Source of the DNA: Bilifractor sp002394235
GTDB lineage: Bacteria > Bacillota > Clostridia > Lachnospirales > Lachnospiraceae
Reading direction: 5' to 3'
Assembly: GCF_052118845.1 (NCBI RefSeq)
Contig: NZ_JBQKGJ010000008.1
Coordinates: 54,756 to 118,755 of the forward strand
DNA length: 64,000 nucleotides
How positions within the stretch are numbered: the first letter of the stretch is position 1; each line of letters begins with the position of its first letter. The position numbers and the translations under genes are program-made. The notes under the pieces were generated by a model, which was given only the letters and a program-made list of their open reading frames with translations, was not told the origin of the DNA and did not search any database. Positions 24,657-34,258 of the stretch are shown here, one piece after another.

Positions 24657-25234
24657 TGACCGGTCCGATCTCTGAAATTATGTCGGGGCTCACGGAAGTC
24701 CTGGCAGTTGGCAGCCTGATCCTGGGGATTCTTCAATGTTTCTTCGGCTTCAGGCTGCTTCGGTTCTGGATCTCAGTGACGGGATTTCTGCTCGGCTTGT
24801 ATCTGGGCAGAACCATCTCCTCAGATTTTATCTCCGAACCACAGTATGCGCCATGGCTGATCGGCGCTGTCTGCGGATTCCTGTTATGCTTTTTTGCGTA
24901 CAGGATCTATCTGTCCGGAGTATTCATTTTCTGTGGCATTCTGGCAGCATCTGTGATCGGTATGATTCCGTTTCCCGAGGGACACGCCTGGAAAGTGGTG
25001 CTGTATATTCTGATGGCTGCCGGATTTGTGCTTGCGGGTGTGCTGGCAGTGAAATTCTCACGGCCGGCCGTGATCTTTATTACTGCCGGGGCGGGAGCAG
25101 CCGTATCTGTACATGCGCTTGCGCTGATGAAAACGAACATTTCAGGAAACCCGGATCTCCAGAAGCTGGTCATTGCGGTCCTGTTTGCGGCCGGTGCGGC
25201 GGTGCAGTTTCTGACAAGCAGAAGGAACGCCTGA
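24656..25234 (+). CDS. Multi-pass membrane protein (DUF4203/TMEM198-like)
   Basis: A 192-residue protein with about seven hydrophobic segments. The N-terminal pattern CFFGFRLLRFWISVTGFLLG followed by glycine-rich helices resembles the DUF4203/TM7SF3-TMEM198 family. Function unknown. Translationally coupled to the zinc-ribbon gene. Confidence 0.7.
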   Translation: MTGPISEIMSGLTEVLAVGSLILGILQCFFGFRLLRFWISVTGFLLGLYLGRTISSDFISEPQYAPWLIGAVCGFLLCFFAYRIYLSGVFIFCGILAASVIGMIPFPEGHAWKVVLYILMAAGFVLAGVLAVKFSRPAVIFITAGAGAAVSVHALALMKTNISGNPDLQKLVIAVLFAAGAAVQFLTSRRNA

Positions 25235-25399
25235 AGTCTGAGCACGCCGGTACTCTCTGCCCTTTGCCGTGCCGGAAGCGGTGGCAAGGGTTGGAATGAA
25301 GGGATATTTTCTGCTTGCACATGAAAATTTATCGTGTATACTTTATTTTTGCAGAATAATTCTGGATTTCTGCAAAAATATGATGCGAGGCAATATTAT

Positions 25400-25867
25400 A
25401 TGGATCAGATTGACTATAAGATCTTAAAGGCGCTGCAGGAGAATGCAAGGGAGACCGCGTCCAACATCTCCAAGCAGATTCATCTGTCTGTTTCTGCCGT
25501 GATCGAACGTATCCACAAGCTGGAGGAGAGCCATGTGATCGATAAATATACGATCATTGTCGATGAGAAACAGGTCGGAAATCTGATGACGGCTCTCATG
25601 GAAGTCGCTCTTGAAAAACCAATGTATTATGACGGCTTTGCGGAAGCAATCCAGGAGATGGACAGCGTTGTCTCCTGCTACTATGTGACAGGAAGTATGG
25701 ATCTGCTTCTCAAGATCGCGTGCAACTCACCGGAGGAGCTTGACCAGATCCACCGAAAGATCATGGAGCTTCCGGGAATCAAGGACACAAGGACGCATGT
25801 GGTCCTGAAAAATGTGAAAAATGTATACTCGGCGATCCGCAAGCCGAAAAGCCCTGAGAAAAAGTAG
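25400..25867 (+). CDS. Lrp/AsnC-family transcription regulator
   Basis: A 155-residue regulator: N-terminal helix-turn-helix (DYKILKALQENARETASNIS, SVSAVIERIHKLEESHVI) and a C-terminal RAM ligand-binding domain (YVTGSMDLLLKIACNSPEELD, LPGIKDTRTHVVLKNVK). Such proteins sense amino acids. The ATG at 25400 gives the usual start MDQIDYKIL; the frame extends upstream without a ribosome site. The next gene is alanine racemase, which it might regulate. The 25868-26032 gap is strikingly A- and purine-rich. Confidence 0.9.
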   Translation: MDQIDYKILKALQENARETASNISKQIHLSVSAVIERIHKLEESHVIDKYTIIVDEKQVGNLMTALMEVALEKPMYYDGFAEAIQEMDSVVSCYYVTGSMDLLLKIACNSPEELDQIHRKIMELPGIKDTRTHVVLKNVKNVYSAIRKPKSPEKK

Positions 25868-26032
25868 AAAAGAAGCAAGAGAAAAAACGGCATGCAATAA
25901 GGAACAACAAAAAGAAGTAAATAAAGCAGGGAAAAAAAGTAAAAGAGAAGTAAAAAAGAAGCAAGCGAAATAACAAGAGAAATGCAGGGTAATTGCGGAA
26001 AGAGATTAAAGTAACCGAAAGAAGGAACAGTC

Positions 26033-27181
26033 ATGGATAAGTATCTGAGAACGTATGCGGAGGTTTCTCTCCCGGCTATTCATCACAATGTTGAGGAAGC
26101 CAGGAAACGGATTCTGCCGGGGACGAAGATCCTGGCGGTGGTTAAGGCCGATGCTTACGGACACGGTGCCGTGCGGGTCGCAGAGTCGCTTGAGGATATT
26201 GCGGACTTTTTTGCTGTCGCGACACTTGAGGAAGGTGTGGAGCTGCGGGAGCATAATATTGTACGTCCGGTACTGATTCTGGGATATACTTCACCGGAAC
26301 AGTACAGTGAGATGATTGCGTGGGATATACGCCCGAGCATATACAATTATGAAGACGCCCGGAAGCTGAATGAGGCTGCGGTCCGCGAGGGAAAAAAGGC
26401 ACGGATTCATATCGCGCTGGACACGGGAATGACACGGATCGGATTTCTGGTCACAGAGGAGGCCGCTGATGAGATACTGAGGATATCCGAGCTCCCGAAC
26501 GTGGAGATCGAAGGTCTATTTACGCATCTGTCCTGTGCGGATATGACAGATAAAACATACTGTGAGGAACAGTTCGGGAAGTATGACGCAATGCTCTCAA
26601 TGCTTGCAGAGAGAGGGGTCAGCATTCCGATCCGGCACGTCTGCAACAGCGCCGCGATTATGGAGTACGAGCCGGACGATCCGCACCGTTTTGAGATGGT
26701 GCGTTCAGGAATTATCACGTATGGAATCTATCCGTCGGAGGAAGTAAGAAAGGAGAGACTCGATCTGATTCCTGCGCTTGCGTGGAGGGCGCATGTCATT
26801 CATGTGAAGGATGTCGGACCTGGTATGGGAGTCAGTTATGGAGCAACTTATGTTACCAGCCGTCCGGTAACCAGAATTGCGACTGTCTCAGTGGGATACG
26901 CCGACGGATACCCGAGAGCACTTTCCTCTAAGGGCAGAGTCCTGATTCACGGAAAGTCCGCACCGATTCTCGGGCGCGTGTGTATGGATCAGATGATGGT
27001 CGATGTGACAGATATTCCGAATGTCAGGGTGGAGGACATTGTCACACTGGTCGGACATGACGGAGATGGTTATATCCCGATAGAGGAGATCGCGGATCCC
27101 GCGGCCAGCTTCAATTATGAGATGCTCTGTCATATATCACCAAGAGTTTATCGCGTTTATACTGAAAAATTGTGCATTTAA
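26033..27181 (+). CDS. alr: Alanine racemase
   Basis: A 382-residue PLP racemase supplying D-alanine for peptidoglycan. The PLP lysine is in AVVKADAYGHG near residue 39; the catalytic tyrosine region is VSYGATY (near 266), with conserved SVGYADGYPR and GRVCMDQMMVDV. A full-length, normal member. Start at 26033 with GAAGGAAC upstream. It follows the Lrp regulator. Confidence 0.96.
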   Translation: MDKYLRTYAEVSLPAIHHNVEEARKRILPGTKILAVVKADAYGHGAVRVAESLEDIADFFAVATLEEGVELREHNIVRPVLILGYTSPEQYSEMIAWDIRPSIYNYEDARKLNEAAVREGKKARIHIALDTGMTRIGFLVTEEAADEILRISELPNVEIEGLFTHLSCADMTDKTYCEEQFGKYDAMLSMLAERGVSIPIRHVCNSAAIMEYEPDDPHRFEMVRSGIITYGIYPSEEVRKERLDLIPALAWRAHVIHVKDVGPGMGVSYGATYVTSRPVTRIATVSVGYADGYPRALSSKGRVLIHGKSAPILGRVCMDQMMVDVTDIPNVRVEDIVTLVGHDGDGYIPIEEIADPAASFNYEMLCHISPRVYRVYTEKLCI

Positions 27182-27359
27182 GCACAAATATTTAGGGAGC
27201 GGGTTGGAAAACACAAGCAGAACTTTGTGCAGAAAACTCGCAAGAAAAAGATGCAAAATTCTGTGAATTCAGATAAAGTATAGATGGAACATGAAAAAGG
27301 ATGTTCTGAGTGAAACGGCTTCAATATTTCATCAACTATTTAGAGGAGGAGATTGCTGG

Positions 27360-28130
27360 ATGTTTGGTCAGGAATATGATGCTTTATCGAATGGCGCAGT
27401 CGCGAAAAGAAATCTGCTTCAGAAGAACCCGCTGGGTTATCTGCTGCTGAGCGCACTCGCGGGAATGTTCATCGGATTTGGAAATCTGCTCACCAATGTG
27501 GAGGGAGGACTTCTGAACGGAGCTCCTTATACGAAGATTGTCATGGGCGCATCCTTCGGAGTAGCCCTGAGTCTGGTAGTTATGGCTGGCTCTGAGCTCT
27601 TTACCGGAAATAATCTGGTGATGATGAGCGGTGTGCTGAAGAAGAAAATAGGAATCGGCGATGCCTGCAAGGTGTGGGTTGTCTGCTGGATCGGCAATCT
27701 TCTGGGCGCGATTGTACTGGCTCTTTTGTTCCATTTTTCCGGAATGAATACGGAAGCGGTTTCTACATTTCTTGCCACAGGTGCGGCGGCGAAGATGAGC
27801 GCTCCGTTTGTGCAGCTGCTGATGCGTGGTATCCTCTGCAATATTCTTGTCTGCCTCGCAACCTGGTGCGGCGTGAAATTAAAGAATGAAGCAGCAAAGC
27901 TGATTATGGTCTGGTGGTGCCTGTTCGCGTTTGTTACCTGCGGATTCGAGCACAGCATCGCGAATATGACACAGCTCACGGTAGCGCTTTTGGATCCGGC
28001 GGGACAGGCGGTCACCATCGGAGGATATTTCTATAATCTGATCACGGTCACCATCGGCAATATGATCGGCGGAATCATTTTCGTCGCGATTCCGTACTTC
28101 ATTGCACAGATCAGGGACCAGGCTGCGTAA
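27360..28130 (+). CDS. Formate/nitrite transporter (FNT) family channel
   Basis: A membrane channel with about six helices from the FocA/NirC/HSC family. NPLGYLLLSALAGMFIGFG, a Gly-rich ELFTGNNLVM (the second-helix break typical of FNTs), the SHF-like WIGNLLGAI and FVTCGFEHSIANM are visible. The substrate may be formate, nitrite or hydrosulfide; the sequence alone does not decide. I prefer ATG 27360, which follows AGGAGG by 10 nt; an ATG at 27291 would add 23 residues without a good ribosome site. Single gene with its own terminators. Confidence 0.85.
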   Translation: MFGQEYDALSNGAVAKRNLLQKNPLGYLLLSALAGMFIGFGNLLTNVEGGLLNGAPYTKIVMGASFGVALSLVVMAGSELFTGNNLVMMSGVLKKKIGIGDACKVWVVCWIGNLLGAIVLALLFHFSGMNTEAVSTFLATGAAAKMSAPFVQLLMRGILCNILVCLATWCGVKLKNEAAKLIMVWWCLFAFVTCGFEHSIANMTQLTVALLDPAGQAVTIGGYFYNLITVTIGNMIGGIIFVAIPYFIAQIRDQAA

Positions 28131-28166
28131 GAGAACTCGGAGCATGGCGGTTCACTGCATATGGTT

Positions 28167-28243
28167 AATCCCCGGCGGGGCATAAGCCTGCCGGGATTTT
28201 TTACAGATCCCCGGATGGGCATAAGCCTGCCGGGGATTTTTCA
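28167..28243 (+). terminator. Tandem duplicated terminators
   Basis: Two copies about 39 bp apart, 28167-28203 and 28206-28243, both reading ATCCCCGG...GGGCATAAGCCTGCCGGG followed by ATTTTT. The second has a slightly different 5' arm. They separate the FNT gene from the ABC transporter promoter. Confidence 0.85.
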
Positions 28244-28251
28244 GGTTTTTC

Positions 28252-28281
28252 TTGACACCGATTTCCTGCCTATGATACCAT
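28252..28281 (+). promoter_or_regulatory. Amino-acid ABC transporter promoter
   Basis: TTGACA (28252-28257), an 18-bp spacer and TACCAT (28276-28281), with an overlapping TATGAT at 28271. Confidence 0.6.
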
Positions 28282-28374
28282 AGCCGTGCGCAAGTGATTT
28301 TATCGTGGTAAAGTTAGAACGTGTTGATACGACACGGTTATGATAGCCGCGGATCAGGAAAGGGAGAATTACAT

Positions 28375-29241
28375 ATGAAAAAGAAAATCATCAGCGGTGT
28401 ACTGGCTGCTTCTATGGTACTGGCTATGGCAGGATGCGGAAGCACGGCTTCGGATACAGGGGCATCCGCGGCATCTTCTTCGCAGGCAGTGACAGCTGCT
28501 TCATCCACCGCATCCGGATCATCGTCCGGGAGTGATGTGGATTATATCAAGAAAAAAGGAAGCCTTATTGTCGGAATTACCGATTTCGCGCCGATGGATT
28601 ATAAGGAAGACGGATCAGATGAGTGGATTGGCTTTGACGCGGACCTTGCCCGTGAAGTCGGAAAGGATCTTGGCGTGGAGGTGAAGTTCGTCGAGATTGA
28701 CTGGGACAACAAGATCCTGGAGCTTGACAACAAGAGCATCGATGTGGTCTGGAATGGCATGACGCTTACCGATGAGGTTACAAAGTCAATGGCCTGCACG
28801 AACGCATACCTGAACAATGCACAGGTTGTGGTTGTTCCGGAGGATAAGGCAGATAAGTACCAGACGGTTGATTCCCTGAAGGATCTTTCCTTTGCGGTTG
28901 AGGCCGGTTCTGCGGGTGAGGAAGCGGCAAAGGAGAACAAACTGAATTATACTTCCATGTCATCGCAGGCAGATACTCTGATGGAGGTATCCGCGGGAAC
29001 CTCTGATGCCAGCATTATTGATCTGCTGATGGCGGGTGCGATGATCGGAAAGGGAACCAGCTATGAGAAGCTGACCCATACGGTTGAACTTACAACCGAG
29101 GAGTATGGTGTCGGGTGCCGCAAGGGCTCTGATCTTGCTGACTATATTAACCAAGAATTTGTGAAGCTCTACCAGGACGGCACAATGAAGACAATCGCCG
29201 AGAAATACGGCGTACAGGATGCTCTTGTGGAGCAGAAATGA
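28375..29241 (+). CDS. Polar amino-acid ABC transporter substrate-binding lipoprotein
   Basis: A 288-residue lipoprotein with lipobox LAMAGC, a Ser/Ala linker, then a family-3 solute-binding fold (GSLIVGITDFAPMDYKE, WIGFDADLAREVGKDLGV, VWNGMTLTDEVTKSM, AVEAGSAGEEAA). It delivers amino acids such as glutamine or cystine to the permease encoded next. ATG 28375 follows AAGGGAG. A large stem-loop separates it from the permease gene, as is common where the binding protein is needed in excess. Confidence 0.93.
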   Translation: MKKKIISGVLAASMVLAMAGCGSTASDTGASAASSSQAVTAASSTASGSSSGSDVDYIKKKGSLIVGITDFAPMDYKEDGSDEWIGFDADLAREVGKDLGVEVKFVEIDWDNKILELDNKSIDVVWNGMTLTDEVTKSMACTNAYLNNAQVVVVPEDKADKYQTVDSLKDLSFAVEAGSAGEEAAKENKLNYTSMSSQADTLMEVSAGTSDASIIDLLMAGAMIGKGTSYEKLTHTVELTTEEYGVGCRKGSDLADYINQEFVKLYQDGTMKTIAEKYGVQDALVEQK

Positions 29242-29275
29242 TCCGGAACAGATCCGGTTCCATATAAGTGATGAC

Positions 29276-29383
29276 TGCCCCGCTGACAGCGGGGCATAAA
29301 GGTTTATCGGACTGTCACATGAACAGGGGCGTCTGCCGCCGGTATTGACCGGCGGAGCGGCGCCGGTTTGTGTGACAGTTTTG
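29276..29383 (+). promoter_or_regulatory. Two stem-loops between binding-protein and permease genes
   Basis: A short stem TGCCCCGCTG/CAGCGGGGCA at 29276-29296, then a long imperfect hairpin at 29311-29379 whose base is ACTGTCACA/TGTGACAGT and whose tip is CCGCCGGT/ACCGGCGG, followed by TTTT. Probably a partial terminator or 3' stabiliser giving more binding protein than permease. Confidence 0.7.
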
Positions 29384-29412
29384 AGTGTATAAAAGAATTC
29401 GAGGGCATATTT

Positions 29413-30069
29413 ATGTTTGCTGAAGTTACATTATCCCTGCTCGAGGGCTTCCTCATGACGCTGAAGCTGTTCGCGCTGACACTGGTTTTTTCGCTTCCGC
29501 TCGGACTGTTCATTAGTTTCGGATCCATGAGCAAGGTAAAAGTGATCAACATACCAATTAATTTTCTGATCTGGATCGTCCGCGGAACTCCGCTTCTGCT
29601 GCAGCTTCTGATTATATATTATGGCCCCGGAATTATTATGCAGAAAAACATCTGGGGAGCCGGAGACGGGGGAAGATTTATCGCGGCGCTCGTTGCCTTT
29701 GTCATCAACTATGCCTGCTATTTTTCCGTGATTTACCGGGGCGGGATTCAGGCAATTCCGGTCGGTCAGTATGAGGCCGGTGAAGTGCTCGGAATGACCA
29801 GGGGACAGATTTTCCGAAAGATTGTACTTCTGCAGGTTGTGAAGCGGATTGTTCCGCCGATATCCAATGAGATCATCACACTGGTCAAGGATACTTCTCT
29901 GGCGAGGGTTATCGCAGTCTATGAAGTAATCTGGGCAGGACAGGCATACATTAAAAGCGCGGGAATCATCTGGCCGCTGTTTTATACCGGAGCGTTCTAT
30001 CTGATCTTCAGCGCGCTGCTGACATGGCTGTTCCATTATATTGAGAAAAGACTCAGCTATTTCCGCTGA
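29413..30069 (+). CDS. Amino-acid ABC transporter permease
   Basis: A 218-residue permease of the HisM/GlnP class. About five transmembrane helices, N-terminal LLEGFLMTLKLFALTLVFSLPLG, RGTPLLLQLLIIYYG, and the cytoplasmic EAA loop QYEAGEVLGMTRGQIFRKIVLLQ. It is the single permease gene here and probably acts as a homodimer. GAGGGC precedes ATG 29413. Confidence 0.93.
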   Translation: MFAEVTLSLLEGFLMTLKLFALTLVFSLPLGLFISFGSMSKVKVINIPINFLIWIVRGTPLLLQLLIIYYGPGIIMQKNIWGAGDGGRFIAALVAFVINYACYFSVIYRGGIQAIPVGQYEAGEVLGMTRGQIFRKIVLLQVVKRIVPPISNEIITLVKDTSLARVIAVYEVIWAGQAYIKSAGIIWPLFYTGAFYLIFSALLTWLFHYIEKRLSYFR

Positions 30070-30223
30070 CAGGCCAGCAATACAGTAGTTTCCGCAGGCA
30101 GAGTGCGAATATAGTTGCTTTCTGTTTGCCGGCCGGGAATGGAGCGGTGACCGGCGATGTGTGCAGGAGTCTGATGAGCATGCAGGCGTATAAGGACAAA
30201 TATCAGTAAAGGAGTAGGAGAAG

Positions 30224-30994
30224 ATGGCTCTACTGGAGGTTAGCAATATACAGAAAAGCTTCGGGGACACCGAGGTTCTCCGGGACATCAGTTTTTCGAT
30301 GGAGAAGGGGCAGGCGCTGTCAATCATCGGTTCTTCCGGAAGCGGTAAAACCACATTGCTGCGCTGCCTGAATTTCCTTGAAAAACCGGACAGAGGCAGG
30401 ATACAGATCCGTGATGAGATTCTGTTTGACGGAGAGAACAGAAAAAAGGCATCGGAAGAGGAAATCCGGAAGAAAAGGCTTCATTTCGGCCTGGTGTTTC
30501 AGTCCTTCAATCTGTTTCCGCAGTACACAGCACTGGAGAATATCATGCTTGCGCCCAAGCTGGATGCGCAGGCGCATCACAGGACTGACAACGGAGAGAT
30601 TGAGGCGAGGGCGAGGGAACTTCTGGAACAGATGGGACTGTCCAACCGAAGCGACAACTATCCGCATCAGCTTTCCGGAGGACAGCAGCAGAGGGTGGCG
30701 ATTGCGAGAGCACTTGCTCTTCAACCGGATATTCTCTGCTTCGATGAGCCGACGTCGGCGCTTGATCCGGAGCTCACCGGAGAGGTGCTCCGGGTAATCC
30801 GCGAGCTGGCAGATAACCATACGACGATGATCATTGTGACACATGAGATGAAATTCGCCCATGATGTGGCGGATCAGGTGATTTTCATGGACAACGGCAT
30901 TATCCTGGAAAAGGGAACACCGGAAGATGTGTTTGAGCATCCCGCGCACGAGAGAACAAAGCAGTTCCTTGCCGGATACAGCAGTCCGCAGTAA
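30224..30994 (+). CDS. Amino-acid ABC transporter ATPase (GlnQ-type)
   Basis: A 256-residue ATPase powering the transporter. Walker A GSSGSGKTT, signature LSGGQQQRVAIARAL, Walker B DILCFDEPTSALDPE, H-loop IIVTHEM. It completes a three-gene polar amino-acid uptake system; a gap of about 150 nt lies between permease and ATPase. AAAGGAGTAGGAG precedes ATG 30224. Confidence 0.95.
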   Translation: MALLEVSNIQKSFGDTEVLRDISFSMEKGQALSIIGSSGSGKTTLLRCLNFLEKPDRGRIQIRDEILFDGENRKKASEEEIRKKRLHFGLVFQSFNLFPQYTALENIMLAPKLDAQAHHRTDNGEIEARARELLEQMGLSNRSDNYPHQLSGGQQQRVAIARALALQPDILCFDEPTSALDPELTGEVLRVIRELADNHTTMIIVTHEMKFAHDVADQVIFMDNGIILEKGTPEDVFEHPAHERTKQFLAGYSSPQ

Positions 30995-31082
30995 CAGCAC
31001 CAGAACGGATCCGGAGGATGCCGCACGGTACGGGATCTGTGCATGCATCTGTGCAGGCACGCATATTTCAGGGTCTGGCAGG

Positions 31083-31111
31083 TTGCTTTTAAATTATGAA
31101 TGCTTTATAAT
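31083..31111 (+). promoter_or_regulatory. purB promoter
   Basis: TTGCTT (31083-31088), 17-bp spacer, TATAAT (31106-31111). It leaves a leader of about 155 nt before purB, with no recognisable riboswitch. Confidence 0.75.
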
Positions 31112-31271
31112 TATAGCGCAATTGTGCCCGGAATTTCCGGCGCCGGTTGCGCTGTTGCTTTTAAAGAGAAATGTCGTAAAGGGAACTGTCCCTGACGGCA
31201 GTGATGAAAGCACCAGAAATAAAGGAATCACTTACAGTCACGCGGAAGTGACAGGAAGGAAGCAGAATCTT

Positions 31272-32708
31272 ATGAGCACAACAGACCGTTACAGCAGCCC
31301 GCTTTCCGAGCGTTATGCAAGCAAAGAGATGCAGTACATTTTTTCCCAGGATTTCAAGTTCTCGACCTGGAGAAGACTGTGGATTGCTCTGGCAGAGACA
31401 GAGAAAGAGCTCGGACTTCCGATTACCCAGGAGCAGATCGATGAGATGAAGGAGCATGTCACGGACATCAATTATGATGTGGCGAGAGCGCGCGAGAAGG
31501 AAGTGCGTCACGATGTAATGTCTCATGTATATGCCTACGGTGTTCAGTGCCCGAAAGCGAAGGGAATCATTCACCTTGGCGCAACCTCCTGTTACGTCGG
31601 TGACAATACAGATATCATCATTATGAGTGAGGCGCTGAAGCTGATCCGCAGAAAGCTTGTCAACGTAATCAATGAGCTTGCGAAGTTTGCGGACAAGGAG
31701 AAAAATCAGCCGTGCCTCGCATTTACACATTTTCAGCCGGCACAGCCGACCACGCTCGGCAAGCGCGCCACTCTGTGGCTCAATGAGTTTGTGATGGATC
31801 TGGAGGATCTGGAATACGTACAGGGAACGCTGAAGCTTCTGGGTTCCAAGGGAACTACAGGTACGCAGGCAAGCTTCCTGGAGCTGTTCAACGGTGACCA
31901 GGAGAAGTGTGACAGGCTGGACCCGATGATTGCGGAGAAGATGGGCTTCACTTCCTGCTATCCGGTATCCGGACAGACCTACTCGAGAAAGGTCGATACC
32001 AGGGTGTGCAATGTTCTGGCGGGCATCGCGGCAAGCGCGCACAAGTTCTCCAATGACATTCGTCTTCTGCAGCACCTGAAAGAGGTTGAGGAGCCATTCG
32101 AGAAGAGCCAGATCGGATCATCCGCCATGGCCTATAAGAGAAATCCGATGAGAGATGAGAGAATCGCGTCTCTGTCGAGATATGTTATGATTGATGCGCT
32201 GAACCCGGCAATGACGTCTGCGGAACAGTGGTTTGAGAGAACGCTGGATGATTCTGCCAATAAGAGAATCTCCATTGCCGAGGGATTTCTGGCGACGGAC
32301 GGTATCCTGGATCTGATGATGAATGTGGTGGACGGACTCGTCGTTTACCCGAAGGTTATCGAGAAGCATCTGATGGCCGAGCTTCCGTTTATGGCGACGG
32401 AAAACATCATGATGGATGCGACGAAGGCCGGCGGAGATCGTCAGGAGCTTCATGAGAGGATCCGTGAGCTTTCCATGGAGGCCGGAAAGACGGTCAAGGT
32501 GGAGGGAAAGGATAACGATCTGCTGGAGAGAATCGCGAAGGATCCGACCTTCCATCTGTCCCTTGAGGATCTGCAGAAGTCTATGGACCCGAAGAAGTAC
32601 GTGGGACGCGCGCCATATCAGGTAGACAAATATCTGAACGAGGTGGTTTATCCGATTCTGAAGGAGAGAAAGGATTTGCTCGGTATGAAGGCGGAGATCA
32701 ACGTCTGA
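31272..32708 (+). CDS. purB: Adenylosuccinate lyase
   Basis: A 478-residue enzyme of the fumarase/aspartase superfamily acting at two steps of purine synthesis. Conserved segments: IHLGATSCYVGDN, FTHFQPAQPTTLGKR, the flexible signature loop with SSAMAYKRNPMRDERI (catalytic Ser) and SAEQWFERTLDDSANKRI. Start at ATG 31272 (MSTTDRYSSPLSERY), preceded by GAAGGAAG. It lies upstream of purA, the enzyme that makes its substrate. Confidence 0.96.
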   Translation: MSTTDRYSSPLSERYASKEMQYIFSQDFKFSTWRRLWIALAETEKELGLPITQEQIDEMKEHVTDINYDVARAREKEVRHDVMSHVYAYGVQCPKAKGIIHLGATSCYVGDNTDIIIMSEALKLIRRKLVNVINELAKFADKEKNQPCLAFTHFQPAQPTTLGKRATLWLNEFVMDLEDLEYVQGTLKLLGSKGTTGTQASFLELFNGDQEKCDRLDPMIAEKMGFTSCYPVSGQTYSRKVDTRVCNVLAGIAASAHKFSNDIRLLQHLKEVEEPFEKSQIGSSAMAYKRNPMRDERIASLSRYVMIDALNPAMTSAEQWFERTLDDSANKRISIAEGFLATDGILDLMMNVVDGLVVYPKVIEKHLMAELPFMATENIMMDATKAGGDRQELHERIRELSMEAGKTVKVEGKDNDLLERIAKDPTFHLSLEDLQKSMDPKKYVGRAPYQVDKYLNEVVYPILKERKDLLGMKAEINV

Positions 32709-32795
32709 CATAGGGCACAAGTACCGAAGAAACAAAGACAGGACCGCCGCGCATGAGGAACGCGCGCACGGACGATCCGTACTTGAACATATTGT

Positions 32796-32868
32796 GATGC
32801 CCCGGCTTTGGGGCATGGAAATGTATCTGTTTGCGATGCCCTGACCTTGGGGCATGGAAATGTATCTG
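32796..32868 (+). repeat. Duplicated hairpin unit before purA
   Basis: Two 34-bp units (32796-32829 and 32835-32868), each GATGCCC...GGGGCATGG followed by AAATGTATCTG. Each can fold into a GATGCCC/GGGGCAT stem. They lie in the purB-purA gap, about 50 nt before the purA ribosome site. Confidence 0.8.
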
Positions 32869-32919
32869 CTGGATTGTCTGCATATTGCCAATGCAGACGA
32901 AGAATAAGGAGGACCTAGA

Positions 32920-34215
32920 ATGGTAAAAGCAGTTGTAGGAGCGAACTGGGGAGACGAAGGAAAAGGCAAGATCACCGATACTCTGGCCAATGAGGCGGAT
33001 GTGGTCATCCGTTTTCAGGGCGGAGCCAATGCCGGTCACACAATCGTAAATGAGTATGGAAAGTTTGCGCTCCACACGATGCCGTCAGGAGTGTTTCATC
33101 AGAATATCATGAATATCATCGGAAACGGCATGGCCTTTGATATCGACAAATTTCTCAGTGAGCTCTCGGACATCACATCAAAGGGAGTGCCGACGCCGCA
33201 GCTCATGGTCTCTGATCGTGTTCAGGTTATGATGCCGTATCATGTGAAGTTTGATTCTCTGGAAGAGGCGCGGCTTGCGGGTAAATCCTTCGGATCCACC
33301 AAATCCGGAATTGCGCCTTTCTATTCGGATAAGTTTGCCAAGATCGGATGGCAGATCAATGAATTTTACCAGGATGACGACGTTCTGATGGAGAAGATCA
33401 ACCGGATCGCGGATCAGAAGGATGTTCTTCTGGAGAACCTCTATCATACCGATCCGATTGACCGCAAGGGACTGCTTCAGTGGATTAAGGAGAGACGGGA
33501 GAAGGTGAAGCCTTATCTCGGAAATGTCTCCCTCTATCTGGACGGTGCGATCCGGGAAGGGAAGACCATTCTTCTCGAGGGACAGCTCGGAACGATGAAG
33601 GATCCGGATCACGGCATTTATCCGATGGTCACCTCCTCTTCCCCGCTTGCCGGATACGGAGCGATCGGAGCTGGAATTCCGCCGTATGAGATCAAACAGA
33701 TTGTCGTTGTGTCAAAGGCATATTCTTCTGCAGTCGGCGCCGGAGAATTTGTATCGGAGATCTTCGGAGATGAGGCGACAGCTCTGCGGAATCACGGCGG
33801 AGACGGCGGTGAATATGGAGCGACCACGGGACGTCCGAGACGTGTGGGATGGTATGACTGCGTCGCGTCAAAATACGGATGCAGGCTGCAGGGCTGCACA
33901 GATGTTGCGTTTACCGTGCTGGATGATCTCGGATATCTCGATGAGATTCCGGTATGTGTTGCTTATGAACTCGACGGAAAGGAAATCACGGAATTCCCTG
34001 TGACAAAGGACCTGAAGAGATGCAAGCCGGTATACAAGGTATTCAAGGGATGGAAATCCGATATCCGCGGAATCCGCCGCTTTGAGGACCTTCCGCAGGA
34101 AGCACAGGATTATGTGAATTTCATCGAGAGCCAGATCGGTTATCCGATCACCATGGTTTCGAATGGACCGGGAAGAGACGATATTATTTACCGCAAGAGC
34201 AGCCTGAAGAAATAA
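32920..34215 (+). CDS. purA: Adenylosuccinate synthetase
   Basis: A 431-residue GTP-dependent enzyme converting IMP and aspartate to adenylosuccinate. The P-loop-like GANWGDEGKGKITD is at residue 6, with the catalytic Asp, and GGANAGHT follows at about 39; LLEGQLGTMKDPDHGIYP is the switch region. The sequence is of the divergent clostridial type. AAGGAGG precedes the ATG. A lipoprotein gene follows after 43 nt. Confidence 0.95.
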   Translation: MVKAVVGANWGDEGKGKITDTLANEADVVIRFQGGANAGHTIVNEYGKFALHTMPSGVFHQNIMNIIGNGMAFDIDKFLSELSDITSKGVPTPQLMVSDRVQVMMPYHVKFDSLEEARLAGKSFGSTKSGIAPFYSDKFAKIGWQINEFYQDDDVLMEKINRIADQKDVLLENLYHTDPIDRKGLLQWIKERREKVKPYLGNVSLYLDGAIREGKTILLEGQLGTMKDPDHGIYPMVTSSSPLAGYGAIGAGIPPYEIKQIVVVSKAYSSAVGAGEFVSEIFGDEATALRNHGGDGGEYGATTGRPRRVGWYDCVASKYGCRLQGCTDVAFTVLDDLGYLDEIPVCVAYELDGKEITEFPVTKDLKRCKPVYKVFKGWKSDIRGIRRFEDLPQEAQDYVNFIESQIGYPITMVSNGPGRDDIIYRKSSLKK

Positions 34216-34258
34216 ATCCGGTTTTTGCCCCGGACAGACACGGAAGGAGCTGACGGAA

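Noticed and set aside
32796..32868. purA riboswitch
   Set aside because: Only a duplicated simple hairpin is present, with no purine-riboswitch core.
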